Position numbers and translations under genes: made by a program
Source of the DNA: CATQHP01 sp965205595
GTDB taxonomy: Bacteria; Acidobacteriota; Terriglobia; Bryobacterales; UBA6623
Reading direction: 5' to 3'
NCBI GenBank assembly: GCA_965205595.1
Contig: CBDBHI010000047.1
Coordinates: 1 to 64,000, forward strand
Length of the DNA stretch: 64,000 nt
Shown: piece by piece, positions 1 through 8,758 of the stretch
Layout of the letters: each line of letters opens with the position of its first letter
Position numbering within the stretch: the stretch's first letter is position 1
Notes under the pieces: model-generated
Told to the model about the DNA's origin: nothing
The model's database searches: none
The model's input: the letters and a program-made list of their open reading frames with translations, nothing else

Positions 1-373
1 CGGCTACGTCCTCGTCATGAATCGAGAGGAAAATATACGTTTCGCCGTTCGTTTCAAGGTTGCCCGCAACCATCCGTTTTGTCTTGGCTGGAAGCTGAAA
101 CGAAATGATCGGCCCTTTAGACCCGCTTCCATTGCTGCGAGGTGGTTTTTCTAGAAACGGTACGAGCACGATCCGTAGCTTAGGAATGATCTCCGCCATC
201 TTCGACGGAATGGCCGAGGCTGGGTCGTAGACGAGGCGTTGCAGTTCGCCTTCGTTCAGCGGGACGACCGAGAAATAAGAGATCCACTTGTCGAGGGGAA
301 TCATCTGGCCCCGACACTGGGTGGCAAATTCTTCGGACGGTACTTTTGATTCGGCGGGAATTGCGGACGGCAT
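1..373 (-). CDS. Hypothetical protein, 5' part only (runs off window)
   Basis: Reading leftward from an ATG at 373, an open frame of 124 codons continues without a stop to the window edge. It begins MPSAIPAESKVPSEE and contains a mixed alpha/beta-looking stretch (IPKLRIVLVPFLEKP, then GPIISFQLP). No family is recognised and no signal peptide or membrane segment is visible. It is divergent from the RraA-like gene at 476, with about 100 bp between them that probably hold both promoters. Support rests on the open frame, a sensible start and hydrophobic periodicity; the C-terminus lies outside the window. Confidence 0.6.
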   Translation of the reverse strand, partial: MPSAIPAESKVPSEEFATQCRGQMIPLDKWISYFSVVPLNEGELQRLVYDPASAIPSKMAEIIPKLRIVLVPFLEKPPRSNGSGSKGPIISFQLPAKTKRMVAGNLETNGETYIFLSIHDEDVA

Positions 374-475
374 CGTCGGCGGCCTGAAACTCGATTCTAG
401 CAGAGCGTTTTTGGCTGCGGGACTGGCCCCGTGAGGTACACTTTGGCCGGGAATCTTCCCGCGAAAGGCCACACC

Positions 476-1300
476 ATGTACTGCCGACTGCTCTTTGTCT
501 CATTGATCGCCGCCGGGCTGTGGGGTCAAGGCAAACTCCAACTCGAATTGCCCCAACGCGAGGTTCACCCTTATGTGCGCGAGCGTCTGAGCCCAGCGGA
601 TAAGATTCTGTTTGACAAATTGGCGCGGGCGCCGCTAGAAGCCGTCTGGTCGCAACTCGTCGCAAAGGGCTACGAGCACTGTTTCATCAACGAACTCGAC
701 GCACTGCATTCCGACCGGCGGTTAATTGGTCGCGCGCGAACGGTTCGCTACCTGCCCACGAGACCCGACCTTCGCGAGGAAATTTACTCCAGTCGAAAGC
801 AGCTCAACTACATTTCCGCCGAAGAGGCGCAGCCGGGCGACGTGCTGGTATTCGACGCCGGCGGCGACACTCGCTCGGCAGTGTCGGGCGACGTGACGAC
901 GACGCGATTCCTGGTTCGAGGCGGGTCGGGATTGATCATCGACGGAGGCATGCGCGATATGCCTGAGCTAGGGGGCATGCATTTGCAGGTCTATACGCGG
1001 CGCGGCCAAGCCGCCGCGGTTCGGCCTAATTTGATGAGCGTCGACTACCAGGCTCCGGTGCGGATTGGGAATGTCACCGTCGCCCCCGGTGATTTGCTGC
1101 TCGGTGAGCGCCACGGCATTCTCGTCATTCCAGCGGCCCTGGCCGACGAAGTGCTCGACAAGGCGATCTCGAAAGAGGACTTCGAAAACTTTCAGCGAAA
1201 GCTGCTGTTAGAGGGCCGTTCGATATACGGCGTCTACCCGCCCGACGACGAGACCCAAAAGGCCTACCAGAAGCACAAGGAGAATGGGGCTCGGAATTAG
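476..1300 (+). CDS. RraA-like family protein, exported
   Basis: The frame opens at 431, but the ATG at 476 is preferred because it starts a signal peptide (MYCRLLFVSLIAAGLWGQG). The RraA/dimethylmenaquinone-methyltransferase-like fold is indicated by GDVTTTRFLVRGGSGLIIDG followed by GMRD, the conserved loop with the Gly-rich turn and Asp/Arg pair, and by the later APGDLLLGERHGILVIP segment. Such proteins include aldolases and RNase E inhibitor homologues; many members annotated as methyltransferases are not. A secreted version fits an environmental aldolase or carboxylase-like enzyme, but the substrate cannot be read from sequence. The end overlaps the longest possible frame of the next gene. 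Confidence 0.8.
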   Translation: MYCRLLFVSLIAAGLWGQGKLQLELPQREVHPYVRERLSPADKILFDKLARAPLEAVWSQLVAKGYEHCFINELDALHSDRRLIGRARTVRYLPTRPDLREEIYSSRKQLNYISAEEAQPGDVLVFDAGGDTRSAVSGDVTTTRFLVRGGSGLIIDGGMRDMPELGGMHLQVYTRRGQAAAVRPNLMSVDYQAPVRIGNVTVAPGDLLLGERHGILVIPAALADEVLDKAISKEDFENFQRKLLLEGRSIYGVYPPDDETQKAYQKHKENGARN

Positions 1301-1334
1301 CGAATTCAGTTGCTATGATGAGCGCCAGCTTGTC

Positions 1335-1826
1335 ATGCAAGCTTCGAGAGTGCAGAGTATCGACACAGCTCAGAAACTTTGGAAAGAGGGGGCCAAGCTG
1401 CTCCTCGGCGGCGATGTCCTCGAAGCAATTCGGCGCTTCGACGAGAGCTTAGAGATCAAGCCAACCGCCGAGGGTCACACCTATCGCGGCTGGGCGATTT
1501 CGCGGCTGGGGCGAGTTGATGAGGCGATCGACGAATGCAAAAAAGCGATCCAGCTTGATCCAAACTTTGGCAATTCGTACAACGACATCGGAGTTTATCT
1601 CTTACGAAAAGTCGGTGCTGAAAAGGCGGTCCCCTGGTTTGAACGGGCCAAGCGAGCCCCCCGCTATGAGGCTAGGCACTACCCCTGCCTCAATCTCGGG
1701 CGCATCTATCTCGCTCGTGGCGAAAAGATGCGTGCGCTCGATGAGTTCTTAGAAGGGCTAGAGTATCGCCCCGGCAATCGCGAACTACTGGCCGCAATCG
1801 CGAGTGTTCAGTATTCGGTAAATTAG
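1335..1826 (+). CDS. Tetratricopeptide repeat protein
   Basis: 163 residues from the ATG at 1335; an earlier ATG at 1284 would overlap the preceding gene by 17 bp and adds a non-TPR leader. Three to four TPR units are visible: GAKLLLGGDVLEAIRRFDES, then YRGWAISRLGRVDEAIDECK, then NDIGVYLLRKVGAEKAVPWF and LNLGRIYLARGEKMRALDEF, each with the usual small/large residue spacing. It is cytoplasmic (no signal) and probably a protein-protein scaffold. Its stop overlaps the stop of the convergent cysteine-cluster gene by 4 bp. Confidence 0.85.
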   Translation: MQASRVQSIDTAQKLWKEGAKLLLGGDVLEAIRRFDESLEIKPTAEGHTYRGWAISRLGRVDEAIDECKKAIQLDPNFGNSYNDIGVYLLRKVGAEKAVPWFERAKRAPRYEARHYPCLNLGRIYLARGEKMRALDEFLEGLEYRPGNRELLAAIASVQYSVN

Positions 1827-2446
1827 GCGCGCCGAAAGTCCCTCAGGACGGCGTCCGCCACGGTGATCGGCAGTTCTTCGCTCTGCCCGCCGGAATTCTT
1901 GAAACGTCTTAGCAGCGGGGTCCAGTCTCGTTGAATTGATGTCTGAGTGGGAACCAGATGTGCGTCTTCAAACGTCTCGCCAGGGCGGAAATTCAGCTCG
2001 CAGGCCGCCACGCGCGCGCGGTCTGTAGGATGAACAATCGGTATGCCAACTTTTCGGCACAACAACGGACGCTCTTCGTAGATCAAACAACGGCCGTTTT
2101 CCAGCAGCGGGCACGCCAGGCGTAGGTGCGGTTTGGGCAGGTTGCCCGCGCCTTCAACGTAGCCGTGCTGCTGGAGTATCGTTTCACGCTTGGCGATGTA
2201 GAGCTCAGCGCGGACAGCGATCTCCTTCCGCCGGCGTGGCTCCAAGTTCGCAACTGCTCTTGACACCCCTGCCGCTTCGAACTCCGAGATAGAAAATAGC
2301 TGGTGGCAGCAATCCGTACATCCAACGCAGCACTTCATGCGTCGCTTGTGGAGCCGCGAGTTTCTGCGAAACTCAGCGTCCACTCGGCCTCGAATCTCTA
2401 CGAACTCGTCGCTCACTTCTATTTTCATCGGCGTTTTGTCGAACAT
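1823..2446 (-). CDS. YkgJ family cysteine-cluster protein
   Basis: The Cys-rich signature CCVGCTDCC near residue 40 and the later CPLLENGRCLIYEERPLLCR identify the UPF0153/YkgJ-type Fe or Zn chelating family. Function is generally unknown; members are thought to bind a metal through about eight cysteines. The start at 2446 (MFDKTPMKIEV) or 2428 is preferred to 2473, which would overlap the divergent methyltransferase gene. The two genes share a very short divergent region (2447-2463). Confidence 0.8.
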   Translation of the reverse strand: MFDKTPMKIEVSDEFVEIRGRVDAEFRRNSRLHKRRMKCCVGCTDCCHQLFSISEFEAAGVSRAVANLEPRRRKEIAVRAELYIAKRETILQQHGYVEGAGNLPKPHLRLACPLLENGRCLIYEERPLLCRKVGIPIVHPTDRARVAACELNFRPGETFEDAHLVPTQTSIQRDWTPLLRRFKNSGGQSEELPITVADAVLRDFRRA

Positions 2447-2463
2447 CGCTACGCTGTTACGAG

Positions 2464-3201
2464 ATGGCGGCAAACATCGAACAGCTTGCCAAGCAGTGGG
2501 AGCAGCTCGGCCAAGAGGACGCGCTGTGGGCGATCTTGTCGGAGCCCGAGCGTCGCGGCGGCGCCTGGACGGTGGAGGAATTCTTCGAAACCGGCCGCCA
2601 AGAGATCGAGCGCACTCTCCGCCGGACAGAAAAGTTTGCTACGCCCGGGCGTGGCCGAGCGCTCGACTTCGGCTGCGGCGTTGGACGCCTGACTCAGGCT
2701 TTAGCGGAACACTTTGACGAGGCCGACGGCGTCGACATTTCGGCGTCGATGGTCGAACAGGCGCGCCGCTTCAACCGCCACGGCGAGCGTTGCCGCTACC
2801 ATCACAACCCTGTTACAGACCTGTCACGATTCGACGACGCTCACTTCGACTTGGTGCTGTCGGCGATAACGTTGCAGCACGTGCGGCCTGACTACGCAAT
2901 GCGCTATCTGCGTGAATTTGCGCGAGTCGTTAAGCCCGGTGGAGTGCTGTATTTTCAATTGCCGATTGGAAACTCAAACGACCTGCGGGGACTGTTTTAC
3001 AAGCTAACGCCGCCGCGCCTCTTGTCGACGCTCTTCCGTTGGAAGCATGGCTACGAGATTTACGAGATGCATGCAATTCCGCGGGAATCAGTTATCGCGT
3101 TCCTACAGGATGCCGGCCTCGAAGTGTTGGATGCGAGTGAGGACCCATCGGCCGGCGAAGGCTGGATCGGCCAACGGTATCTCGCGCGCCGCGCTGAGTA
3201 G
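2464..3201 (+). CDS. Class I SAM-dependent methyltransferase
   Basis: 245 residues. Motif I is clear (RALDFGCGVGRLTQALA), followed by the acidic motif II loop (ADGVDISASMVEQA) and motif IV/V (HFDLVLSAITLQHV, then FARVVKPGGVLYFQLP). This is the Methyltransf_11/25 type that acts on small molecules or lipids in the cytoplasm. The substrate cannot be deduced. The N-terminal 60 residues form a helical cap (EQLGQEDALWAI). Confidence 0.88.
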   Translation: MAANIEQLAKQWEQLGQEDALWAILSEPERRGGAWTVEEFFETGRQEIERTLRRTEKFATPGRGRALDFGCGVGRLTQALAEHFDEADGVDISASMVEQARRFNRHGERCRYHHNPVTDLSRFDDAHFDLVLSAITLQHVRPDYAMRYLREFARVVKPGGVLYFQLPIGNSNDLRGLFYKLTPPRLLSTLFRWKHGYEIYEMHAIPRESVIAFLQDAGLEVLDASEDPSAGEGWIGQRYLARRAE

Positions 3202-3207
3202 TGCGGG

Positions 3208-5487
3208 CTAGAAAAACCGCAGCATATAGGTGACCCGCAGGCCCCGCCCGATCTCCGGGGCGAACTCTTTAATCAGCGAAGAGTGATTGCGGTAGAGGCG
3301 ATCGCCGACGTTGAAGACGTTCGCGGAAAATTGCTGGGCCACGTGCTGATGTGCCCAGGTGTACGAAGCCGTCAGATTGACAACCACGTAACCCGGCGTT
3401 CGAGTCTCGCCGGTAAAAGTTTGATGCTGCTGGCTCGCTAGAATCAGCTCGGGTGTCAAGAGCAGGCCGCCATGGCGGTACTCGAAGCCAACCTTGCCGC
3501 GTAAGGGCGGGATGCGCGGTAGCGGCGTGTTCAAGCTGGTTTCTTGAGCATCGACGAAATCCATCCCCAAATTCAGCCAAAGGTCCGTTCTCAGCGCTAC
3601 CCCGGCGCTTGCCTCAGCGCCTGCAAAACGTGCCTCACGCTGAGTAAACTCGATCACTTGCAGGCTGTCAACGACTTCTCCTGTCGCGAATGGAAAAATG
3701 AAGTCGCTAAAGTCAAAGTGGAAGAGATTGACTTCGCCGCGGGCGCGGCTACCCTTGTGTCTCAGGGAAAGCTCGACTCCATTGCCACGTTCGGCTTTCA
3801 ATAGCGAATCGCCAACTTCGAACGCAGCGTTGCCTAGGTGCGGACCAAAGGTGTAAAGCTCTTCTAGCGCCGGCGGCCGGTAGCTGTGCGCATAGTTGGC
3901 GACGAATGTGCCACCCTTCCAAAGGTCGGCATTGAAGCCCAGCGCCGCCGCGCCGCCAGTGAATTGACGGTCGATTGGTGCGGGTGCCCGGCCCGGCTGC
4001 TCCCCGAGCTCGAATGACATTGGATGGTATTTTTGCGCTTCGACACGCCCTCCGAATTGGAACTTGATGCGCTCGAACTCGAGCTCCTCGAGGGCGAAGA
4101 TTGCGACTCCGTTTTGATCGATTGGAGGTGTCAGCGCCTCTTCGCCTTTCGCTCGAAAGTCGCGGCCAATGCCCCAGAAGCCGAAACGGCCCTCCAAGGC
4201 GCCTTTCTTTCGCTGCTCAAAGACGCCGCGATAGACGAACTGGCCGTTCTGAAAGGCGGTTCCGATCTCTGAATTGCCGTCGTTAAAAAATTCTAGCTCG
4301 TCCTGGTTCCAGTCGATGTAACTCAGCTTGAGGACGAAAGTTTCGATTGCGGAACCCAGGCTGTTCAATCCCCAATTGAAGCGGTAGCTTCGCCGCAGCG
4401 TGTCAATTCCGATACGTTCGATGTCTTCCTGTTGTGCCTCATCAGAGCCGTCCGCGACGGCGGACGGTACGCCATAGATACCGTCGTCCACTTTAGCCTC
4501 GGCGCTGAAAAACATCTTTTCGCCATACCAGCCAAAGCCCCCTCCGCCATTGACTGTTTTCGTGCGGGAGTTGAAAACCTCCCCTTTGACAGGCGCTGTG
4601 TAGTCGCCGGTGCGGATGCCGCCGCCCTGCCCCCAGATCATCCACTTGCCGGTGCCATACTCGAAGCCTGTGCTGCTACCGGCAAGGCGACTGTTCGACC
4701 CGCCGCTAGTGGAAACAAATCCACGAAGACCCTGGTGCGGATGCCGGTGATGTTCGTGATGACGGCTGACAGCATTGACCGTGCCGCCCATCGCGTTGCC
4801 GCTATAGAGCAGTGTGGCCGGACCCTTGACGATTTCGAGGCGCTCGAGCTGAGCGGTGTTCATCACCTCGCCGTGATCGCCTGACTGAGATGAAAGAGTA
4901 CCGCTGCGGATGCCGTCTTCCATGATCAGGACGCGGTCGCCGTCGAAGCCTCGAACAATGGGGCGTGAGCTGCCCGGCCCGGAGCTGCGCTTGGCTACAC
5001 CGCTGCCAACCTGGTGGTCGAGCACCTCGCCGAGCGACGCGGCGGTGGAAGTATTGAGGTCGTACGTATCGAGCGATTTCGCATTCTGGAAGGTTTCAAA
5101 CGCCGTCTGCCGCTCATCCGCCGCAGTGACTGTGATTTCGAATTTTTCGGGCGTCAGCGAGAGCAAGAAGTCCAGCTCGATTGACTCGTCCGCATTAATC
5201 GTAACTGTCTGCGCTGCTTCGGTGAAAAGGTGATCCAAGTGCGAAACCACGTGGTAATTTCCCGCCGGAACATTCCGAAATTCATAGCGGCCATCGTCAT
5301 CAGACTGAGTGCTAAGGCCAAGTTCGACGATCAGAACATTGACGCCATGCATGGCGGTCCCGGTCTCTTTCATCGAGACCGTGCCTTGTAGCCGGCCCCC
5401 CGACTGAGCTGACGCGGTTGAAAGGGAAATGGCTAGTAGACCGATAAGTTGTGCGGTCATGCGCCAAAAGTTTCCAGGCCCTCTCAT
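3208..5487 (-). CDS. TonB-dependent receptor, ZnuD-like, with carboxypeptidase-regulatory domain
   Basis: 759 residues with a signal peptide (IGLLAISLSTASAQ). Order: a CarboxypepD_reg-like beta-sandwich (about 30-115, with DDDGRYEFRNVPAGNYHV), a plug domain (about 140-260, RPIVRGFDGDRVLIMEDGIR and the VKGPATLLYSGNAMGGTVN motif), then a beta-barrel ending in a C-terminal Phe (YMLRFF) as expected for outer-membrane insertion. A His-rich stretch (RHHEHHRHPHQ) follows the plug. Plug sequence and His cluster resemble ZnuD-type zinc receptors, so metal (Zn, perhaps Cu) uptake is inferred. The gene is downstream of the CPA1 antiporter on the same strand. Confidence 0.88.
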   Translation of the reverse strand: MRGPGNFWRMTAQLIGLLAISLSTASAQSGGRLQGTVSMKETGTAMHGVNVLIVELGLSTQSDDDGRYEFRNVPAGNYHVVSHLDHLFTEAAQTVTINADESIELDFLLSLTPEKFEITVTAADERQTAFETFQNAKSLDTYDLNTSTAASLGEVLDHQVGSGVAKRSSGPGSSRPIVRGFDGDRVLIMEDGIRSGTLSSQSGDHGEVMNTAQLERLEIVKGPATLLYSGNAMGGTVNAVSRHHEHHRHPHQGLRGFVSTSGGSNSRLAGSSTGFEYGTGKWMIWGQGGGIRTGDYTAPVKGEVFNSRTKTVNGGGGFGWYGEKMFFSAEAKVDDGIYGVPSAVADGSDEAQQEDIERIGIDTLRRSYRFNWGLNSLGSAIETFVLKLSYIDWNQDELEFFNDGNSEIGTAFQNGQFVYRGVFEQRKKGALEGRFGFWGIGRDFRAKGEEALTPPIDQNGVAIFALEELEFERIKFQFGGRVEAQKYHPMSFELGEQPGRAPAPIDRQFTGGAAALGFNADLWKGGTFVANYAHSYRPPALEELYTFGPHLGNAAFEVGDSLLKAERGNGVELSLRHKGSRARGEVNLFHFDFSDFIFPFATGEVVDSLQVIEFTQREARFAGAEASAGVALRTDLWLNLGMDFVDAQETSLNTPLPRIPPLRGKVGFEYRHGGLLLTPELILASQQHQTFTGETRTPGYVVVNLTASYTWAHQHVAQQFSANVFNVGDRLYRNHSSLIKEFAPEIGRGLRVTYMLRFF

Positions 5488-5589
5488 CTCTCAGTCTAAT
5501 CTTTTCGAGAGCCGAGCCAAAGCGCGCTGGGTGCGAAAGGTGACAGGCGGCCGACTAATTGCGACGAAATCGACCCAACCGAGCCGAGT

Positions 5590-6864
5590 CTAGCCCCTAA
5601 AAAGTTGACGTGCCTGCATTTCATCCACATGCTGGTTTTCGGCGCAGACGGGCATTTCCTGCTGTCGACGTTTGACGCGACCTGCGTACATCGCGGCGCC
5701 CGGCCCGGCCGTGATTCCGTGCAGCAGCACACTCAGCAACACCGTACCCATAACCACGGAAAATACAGCTTCAGCAGCGGGCAGAGACTCGCTCTCTACC
5801 GCAATCAAAACATACAAAATTGACGCCAGGCCGCGCGGTCCGAACCATCCCAAAAATAAGTGTGTCGACCAGCCCAAGTTGCCACCCAATAGGGCTATCG
5901 ACACGGGCACCATTCGAATCAATGTGAGGCTCAAGACGGCGAACAGAATTGCGGTCGGACCGATCTCCATGAACGCCGGTGAAATGCCGGCCGCACCAAA
6001 CGCGAGAAACGCAAACAATCCGATCAGCTGCCCCTCAGCTTCGGCGAACTCCAATGATTTTTCGCCGGCGTCGGGATCGACCGAATTGCCAAAGGTGATA
6101 CCCGCTACAAAAGCGGCGATGAAGCCATTGCCGCCAACCCATTCCGCGAAGCAAAACGAGAGCAGCGCCAGCACCAGCGAAGACAATCGCTGGAATGCCG
6201 GACTGATCCATGAGGATCTGACGGCACGGTTGATCGACTTGGCGCCGGCGATGCCAACAGCGATGCCCGCCAACGGACCAAGCACGAGCTGCGCTAACGC
6301 GAACTCCGCCCAGTACGCCAGCGGCTGTGAGTGGTCGCCCGCCGCGAGGGCGAGAAACATAAACACGAATGGCAGACAAATCCCGTCGTTGAGACCACTT
6401 TCGACATTGAGTGCTTGGCGGATTCGCGACGGAACGCCAGGGTTCGAAACTACGGCTTGGCCAAGAGCGGCGTCCGTTGGAGCAAGGATAGCCGCTATCA
6501 GCGCCGCATGCCACACGCTCAAATCCGGAAACAGCACCGAAGCCGCCAGAGTGCCAAGCGCAATCGACAAAGGCAGTCCGATTCCCAGCAGTCTCAGCGG
6601 TACGCCAAGATTCTTGCGAAGCGCCTGTAGGTCGATGACCGAAGCGTCAGCAAACAGCACCAGCACCAGAGTTGCCTCAGCCAAACCGCGAAGCAATTCG
6701 CTGTCGGTATCGAGTTCAACAAGCCGGAATCCAAGTGGACCGACAATCACTCCGAACGCCGCAAAGATCATCGGCGCCGTCAGCGATGTCGACTGCAGCT
6801 TTCTAGAAATGAGTCCAAAGGCAAAAACGAAGAGGGCGAGAAGTGTGATTCCCAAATGTTCCAT
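5590..6864 (-). CDS. CPA1-type cation:proton antiporter
   Basis: 424 residues with about 12 hydrophobic segments. The ILAPTDAALGQAVV segment and the ESGLNDGICLPFVF motif are the signature of CPA1 Na+/H+ exchangers (NhaP/NHE-like); the ND pair supplies the ion-binding Asp. It is an inner-membrane antiporter for Na+ or K+ against H+. The cytoplasmic tail is short (RVKRRQQEMPVCAENQ), with no RCK/TrkA domain. A long open frame on the opposite strand is a shadow. Confidence 0.88.
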   Translation of the reverse strand: MEHLGITLLALFVFAFGLISRKLQSTSLTAPMIFAAFGVIVGPLGFRLVELDTDSELLRGLAEATLVLVLFADASVIDLQALRKNLGVPLRLLGIGLPLSIALGTLAASVLFPDLSVWHAALIAAILAPTDAALGQAVVSNPGVPSRIRQALNVESGLNDGICLPFVFMFLALAAGDHSQPLAYWAEFALAQLVLGPLAGIAVGIAGAKSINRAVRSSWISPAFQRLSSLVLALLSFCFAEWVGGNGFIAAFVAGITFGNSVDPDAGEKSLEFAEAEGQLIGLFAFLAFGAAGISPAFMEIGPTAILFAVLSLTLIRMVPVSIALLGGNLGWSTHLFLGWFGPRGLASILYVLIAVESESLPAAEAVFSVVMGTVLLSVLLHGITAGPGAAMYAGRVKRRQQEMPVCAENQHVDEMQARQLFRG

Positions 6865-7170
6865 GTATGTGGTGGTAACGCTCGTGTCGAGCTTAGCTCA
6901 AGCAGCTCCGACCACCGCTAGAACGCCTCTCGTATGTGCGCGCTATGAACGAAGAACGCGATAGCTCGTAGGAGTATTCCGCTCGTACAAGATTCTCGCT
7001 TAGATGGGACATTCCTGCCCGGGGAGCGCGGGCCACGAATCGAAAACTTCGGGCCAAAGGAACTGAGAGAGTCTCATGCCGAAAAGGAATAGAAAAGATC
7101 GTTCATTCGTTTCATAGTCGGAATCATTTATTAGGGGAGTCAGCTCGCGAAAAATAACCTCCACAAGCTC
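6865..7170. other. Intergenic, no gene recognised
   Basis: About 300 bp between the antiporter start and the DinB-like remnant. No frame here shows family motifs. Given the decay in the next 5 kb, it may hold unrecognisable gene remains plus the antiporter promoter. Confidence 0.4.
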
Positions 7171-7515
7171 GTGCAAGGAGCCCGGGAAACTCTCTTTGAG
7201 GGCCTGACGCTTCTGGAATCGGTCGACGATCGAAGCTACTCGACGCGGCCCGCGACGCTCGAAACCGACAGCGCGGGTAACCACCTTCGACATTGCCTCG
7301 AATTCTTCGATTGCCTTATCGCCGGAGTCACGAACGGCGAGGTAGACTACGCCGCCCGCAAGCGTGATCGACCAGTCGCGCGTGACCGCGTGCTCGGAAT
7401 GTTGCGACTCGCCGAGACAATTGACCGTCTGCAGTCGCTCTCGGTGCCCGCGGCGTTTGGCGTAGCCCCATCGACTCTGCGGTTTCAGGCGGAGGCGGCA
7501 GCATGTGCACCGTAA
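7171..7515 (+). pseudogene. DinB-like protein with internal deletion
   Basis: 114 codons from a GTG at 7171 (an in-frame TAG lies 37 bp upstream). The first part matches the DinB-like helical bundle style: NHLRHCLEFFDCLIAG, then EVDYAARKRDRPVARDR. The last 25 residues (VPAAFGVAPSTLRF ending ACAP) look like the typical C-terminus of the same proteins. The segment normally between them, including the conserved HxxxH metal motif, is absent, so an in-frame deletion of roughly 50 codons near 7440 is inferred. The end overlaps the NRDE gene start (7503), as in an operon. Confidence 0.55.
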
Positions 7516-7760
7516 GCTGGCTCGCCGACCACGACGGCTACTGCCTGCTTTTCAATCGAGATGAAAAGTGCACTCGCGGGGTAGCTCAGCCGCCCCAAAT
7601 TTACCTTCGCGATCAGGTGCGGTTCGTCGCGCCGATTGACGCGGACGGCGGCGGGACTTGGCTCGCCTCGAATGAATATGGCGTCACGATTTGCTTGCTG
7701 AATGCATATCCCAAGCAGAGTATGCGTGAGGGGCCGGCCCCCGCGATCGCAAATCCGTGA
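7503..7760 (+). pseudogene. NRDE (TANGO2-like) family protein, 5' fragment
   Basis: It opens MCTVSWL and contains LLFNRDEKCTR, the NRDE signature that names the family, then GGTWLASNEYGVTICLLN. The frame stops after 85 codons, whereas family members are usually 220-270 residues. Homology fades at about 7750 and a different family begins in another frame at 7757. This suggests a deletion that joined the 5' part of the NRDE gene to the 3' part of an ATP-grasp gene. Confidence 0.7.
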
Positions 7761-8224
7761 TAGCCGACGGCGAGGTCGTTCAGCTTATAGAAATTGGCGC
7801 GCACTGTCGGGGGACAATTTTTCTCGACGGTAGCGACCTTGAAACGGAAGCCCTGCGACGAGCCGTCGACGTCTCTGCCCACGCGATGCCAGGGTTCTAC
7901 TTCGGCCGGTTTGACATGCGCAGCGAGTCGGTCGAGGCGCTGATGGAAGGGAACTTCCGCATCCTCGAACTCAACGGCGTGACGTCGGAGGCGAGCCACA
8001 TCTACGACCCCCGAGTCAGCGTCATCGAGGCCTATCGAACGCTGTTCAATCAGTGGCGCATCGCATTTCAAATCGGAGAGCTAAACCGCCAAGCCGGTGC
8101 GCAATCCGACAGCATCGCCGGTTTGATTCGGATAGTTCGGCAGCGAGCCGGCGGGAGTACGGTCCCGGCGGTCGATGCAACCGAAGGGTGGTCCGCGAAG
8201 ACTCCGATTGGCGATTCCGCCTAG
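7757..8224 (+). pseudogene. ATP-grasp (carboxylate-amine ligase-like) gene, 3' fragment
   Basis: The frame encodes GFYFGRFDMRSESVEALM, FRILELNGVTSEASHIYDP and AYRTLFNQWRIAFQIG. These look like the C-terminal ATP-grasp segment with the metal-binding E-x-N (ELNG) and its usual helical tail. The N-terminal two thirds, including the ATP-binding lysines, is missing. It directly abuts the NRDE fragment, out of frame with it. Non-functional as it stands. Confidence 0.6.
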
Positions 8225-8366
8225 GCGGCGGCCTTTAGCGAGCTCCGCAAAGACCCGGCACCTGATCGACGTTCTGCGCGGCCGCCAGCCAGCGTCGGCT
8301 CTCTTACTGGGATATCAGCAGGACCAAGTGCCGTGGCACTAGCGAACATTGTTCCCCACCGCACGT

Positions 8367-8534
8367 GCTGACGCGCATGCCCCCGAAAAGCGTCTTGTAC
8401 TTCGGATGCAATTCGACGTATCGTCCGATGGCTTTCCAAAGAGTCAGCAGGGGCGCAAACGACCCCTGATACTCGGGACGAATGAACGAACGTCCCAACT
8501 CAAGGCTCGGACCCATTTCGTCGAGTAGAGCGTC
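8367..8534 (-). pseudogene. GNAT acyltransferase fragment (OlsB/hemolysin-like)
   Basis: A 56-codon stretch reads LELGRSFIRPEYQGSFAPLL, LWKAIGRYV and HPKYKTLFGGMRVS. This resembles the core of GNAT-type acyltransferases of the ornithine-lipid/putative hemolysin group (the usual form is SFVRPEYQ...LLLWKGIG...YxxLFGPVSIS). Both ends are lost: the upstream side joins another gene at about 8530 and the downstream side loses similarity at 8366. The open frame around it extends from 8642 to 8304 but those flanks are not homologous. Confidence 0.5.
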
Positions 8535-8758
8535 GGGTAAGGTTGCTCTTCTACGATTCCTCGAAACTTGCGGTACTCGAGAAATTCGAACAAACTCCCG
8601 ACGAAGGGCTGTTGTGACAAGACGATCGACCCCGCCAGGCACACTGCCAACAGAGCTAGCAAACAGATGACTCGTCCCCGAAACACCGCCAGCTTGCGAG
8701 GAGTGACGGGGGCATAGCCGATATAGAATTCACCGGGTGGCGGCGATAGGTTTGGCAT
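8528..8758 (-). pseudogene. Small membrane protein of Rieske operon, 5' fragment
   Basis: From the ATG at 8758: GEFYIGYAPVTPRKLA, one transmembrane helix (VICLLALLAVCLAGSIVL) and a beta-rich beginning ending EEQPYPTL. After about 77 codons the sequence turns into GNAT-fragment DNA read in a different frame and stops at 8444. The start overlaps the 3' end of the Rieske gene by about 29 bp, so it was the fourth gene of that operon. The family is unnamed to me; recollection of similar operons is the basis. Confidence 0.5.

Noticed and set aside
5672..6964. A 430-codon open frame on the plus strand
   Set aside because: It lies antisense to the CPA1 antiporter, whose motifs and membrane helices are clear. 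The composition (Arg, Ser, Pro, Asn rich) is that of a GC-driven shadow.
7000..7293. 97-codon minus-strand frame
   Set aside because: Most of it is antisense to the DinB-like remnant, and the remainder shows no family features.
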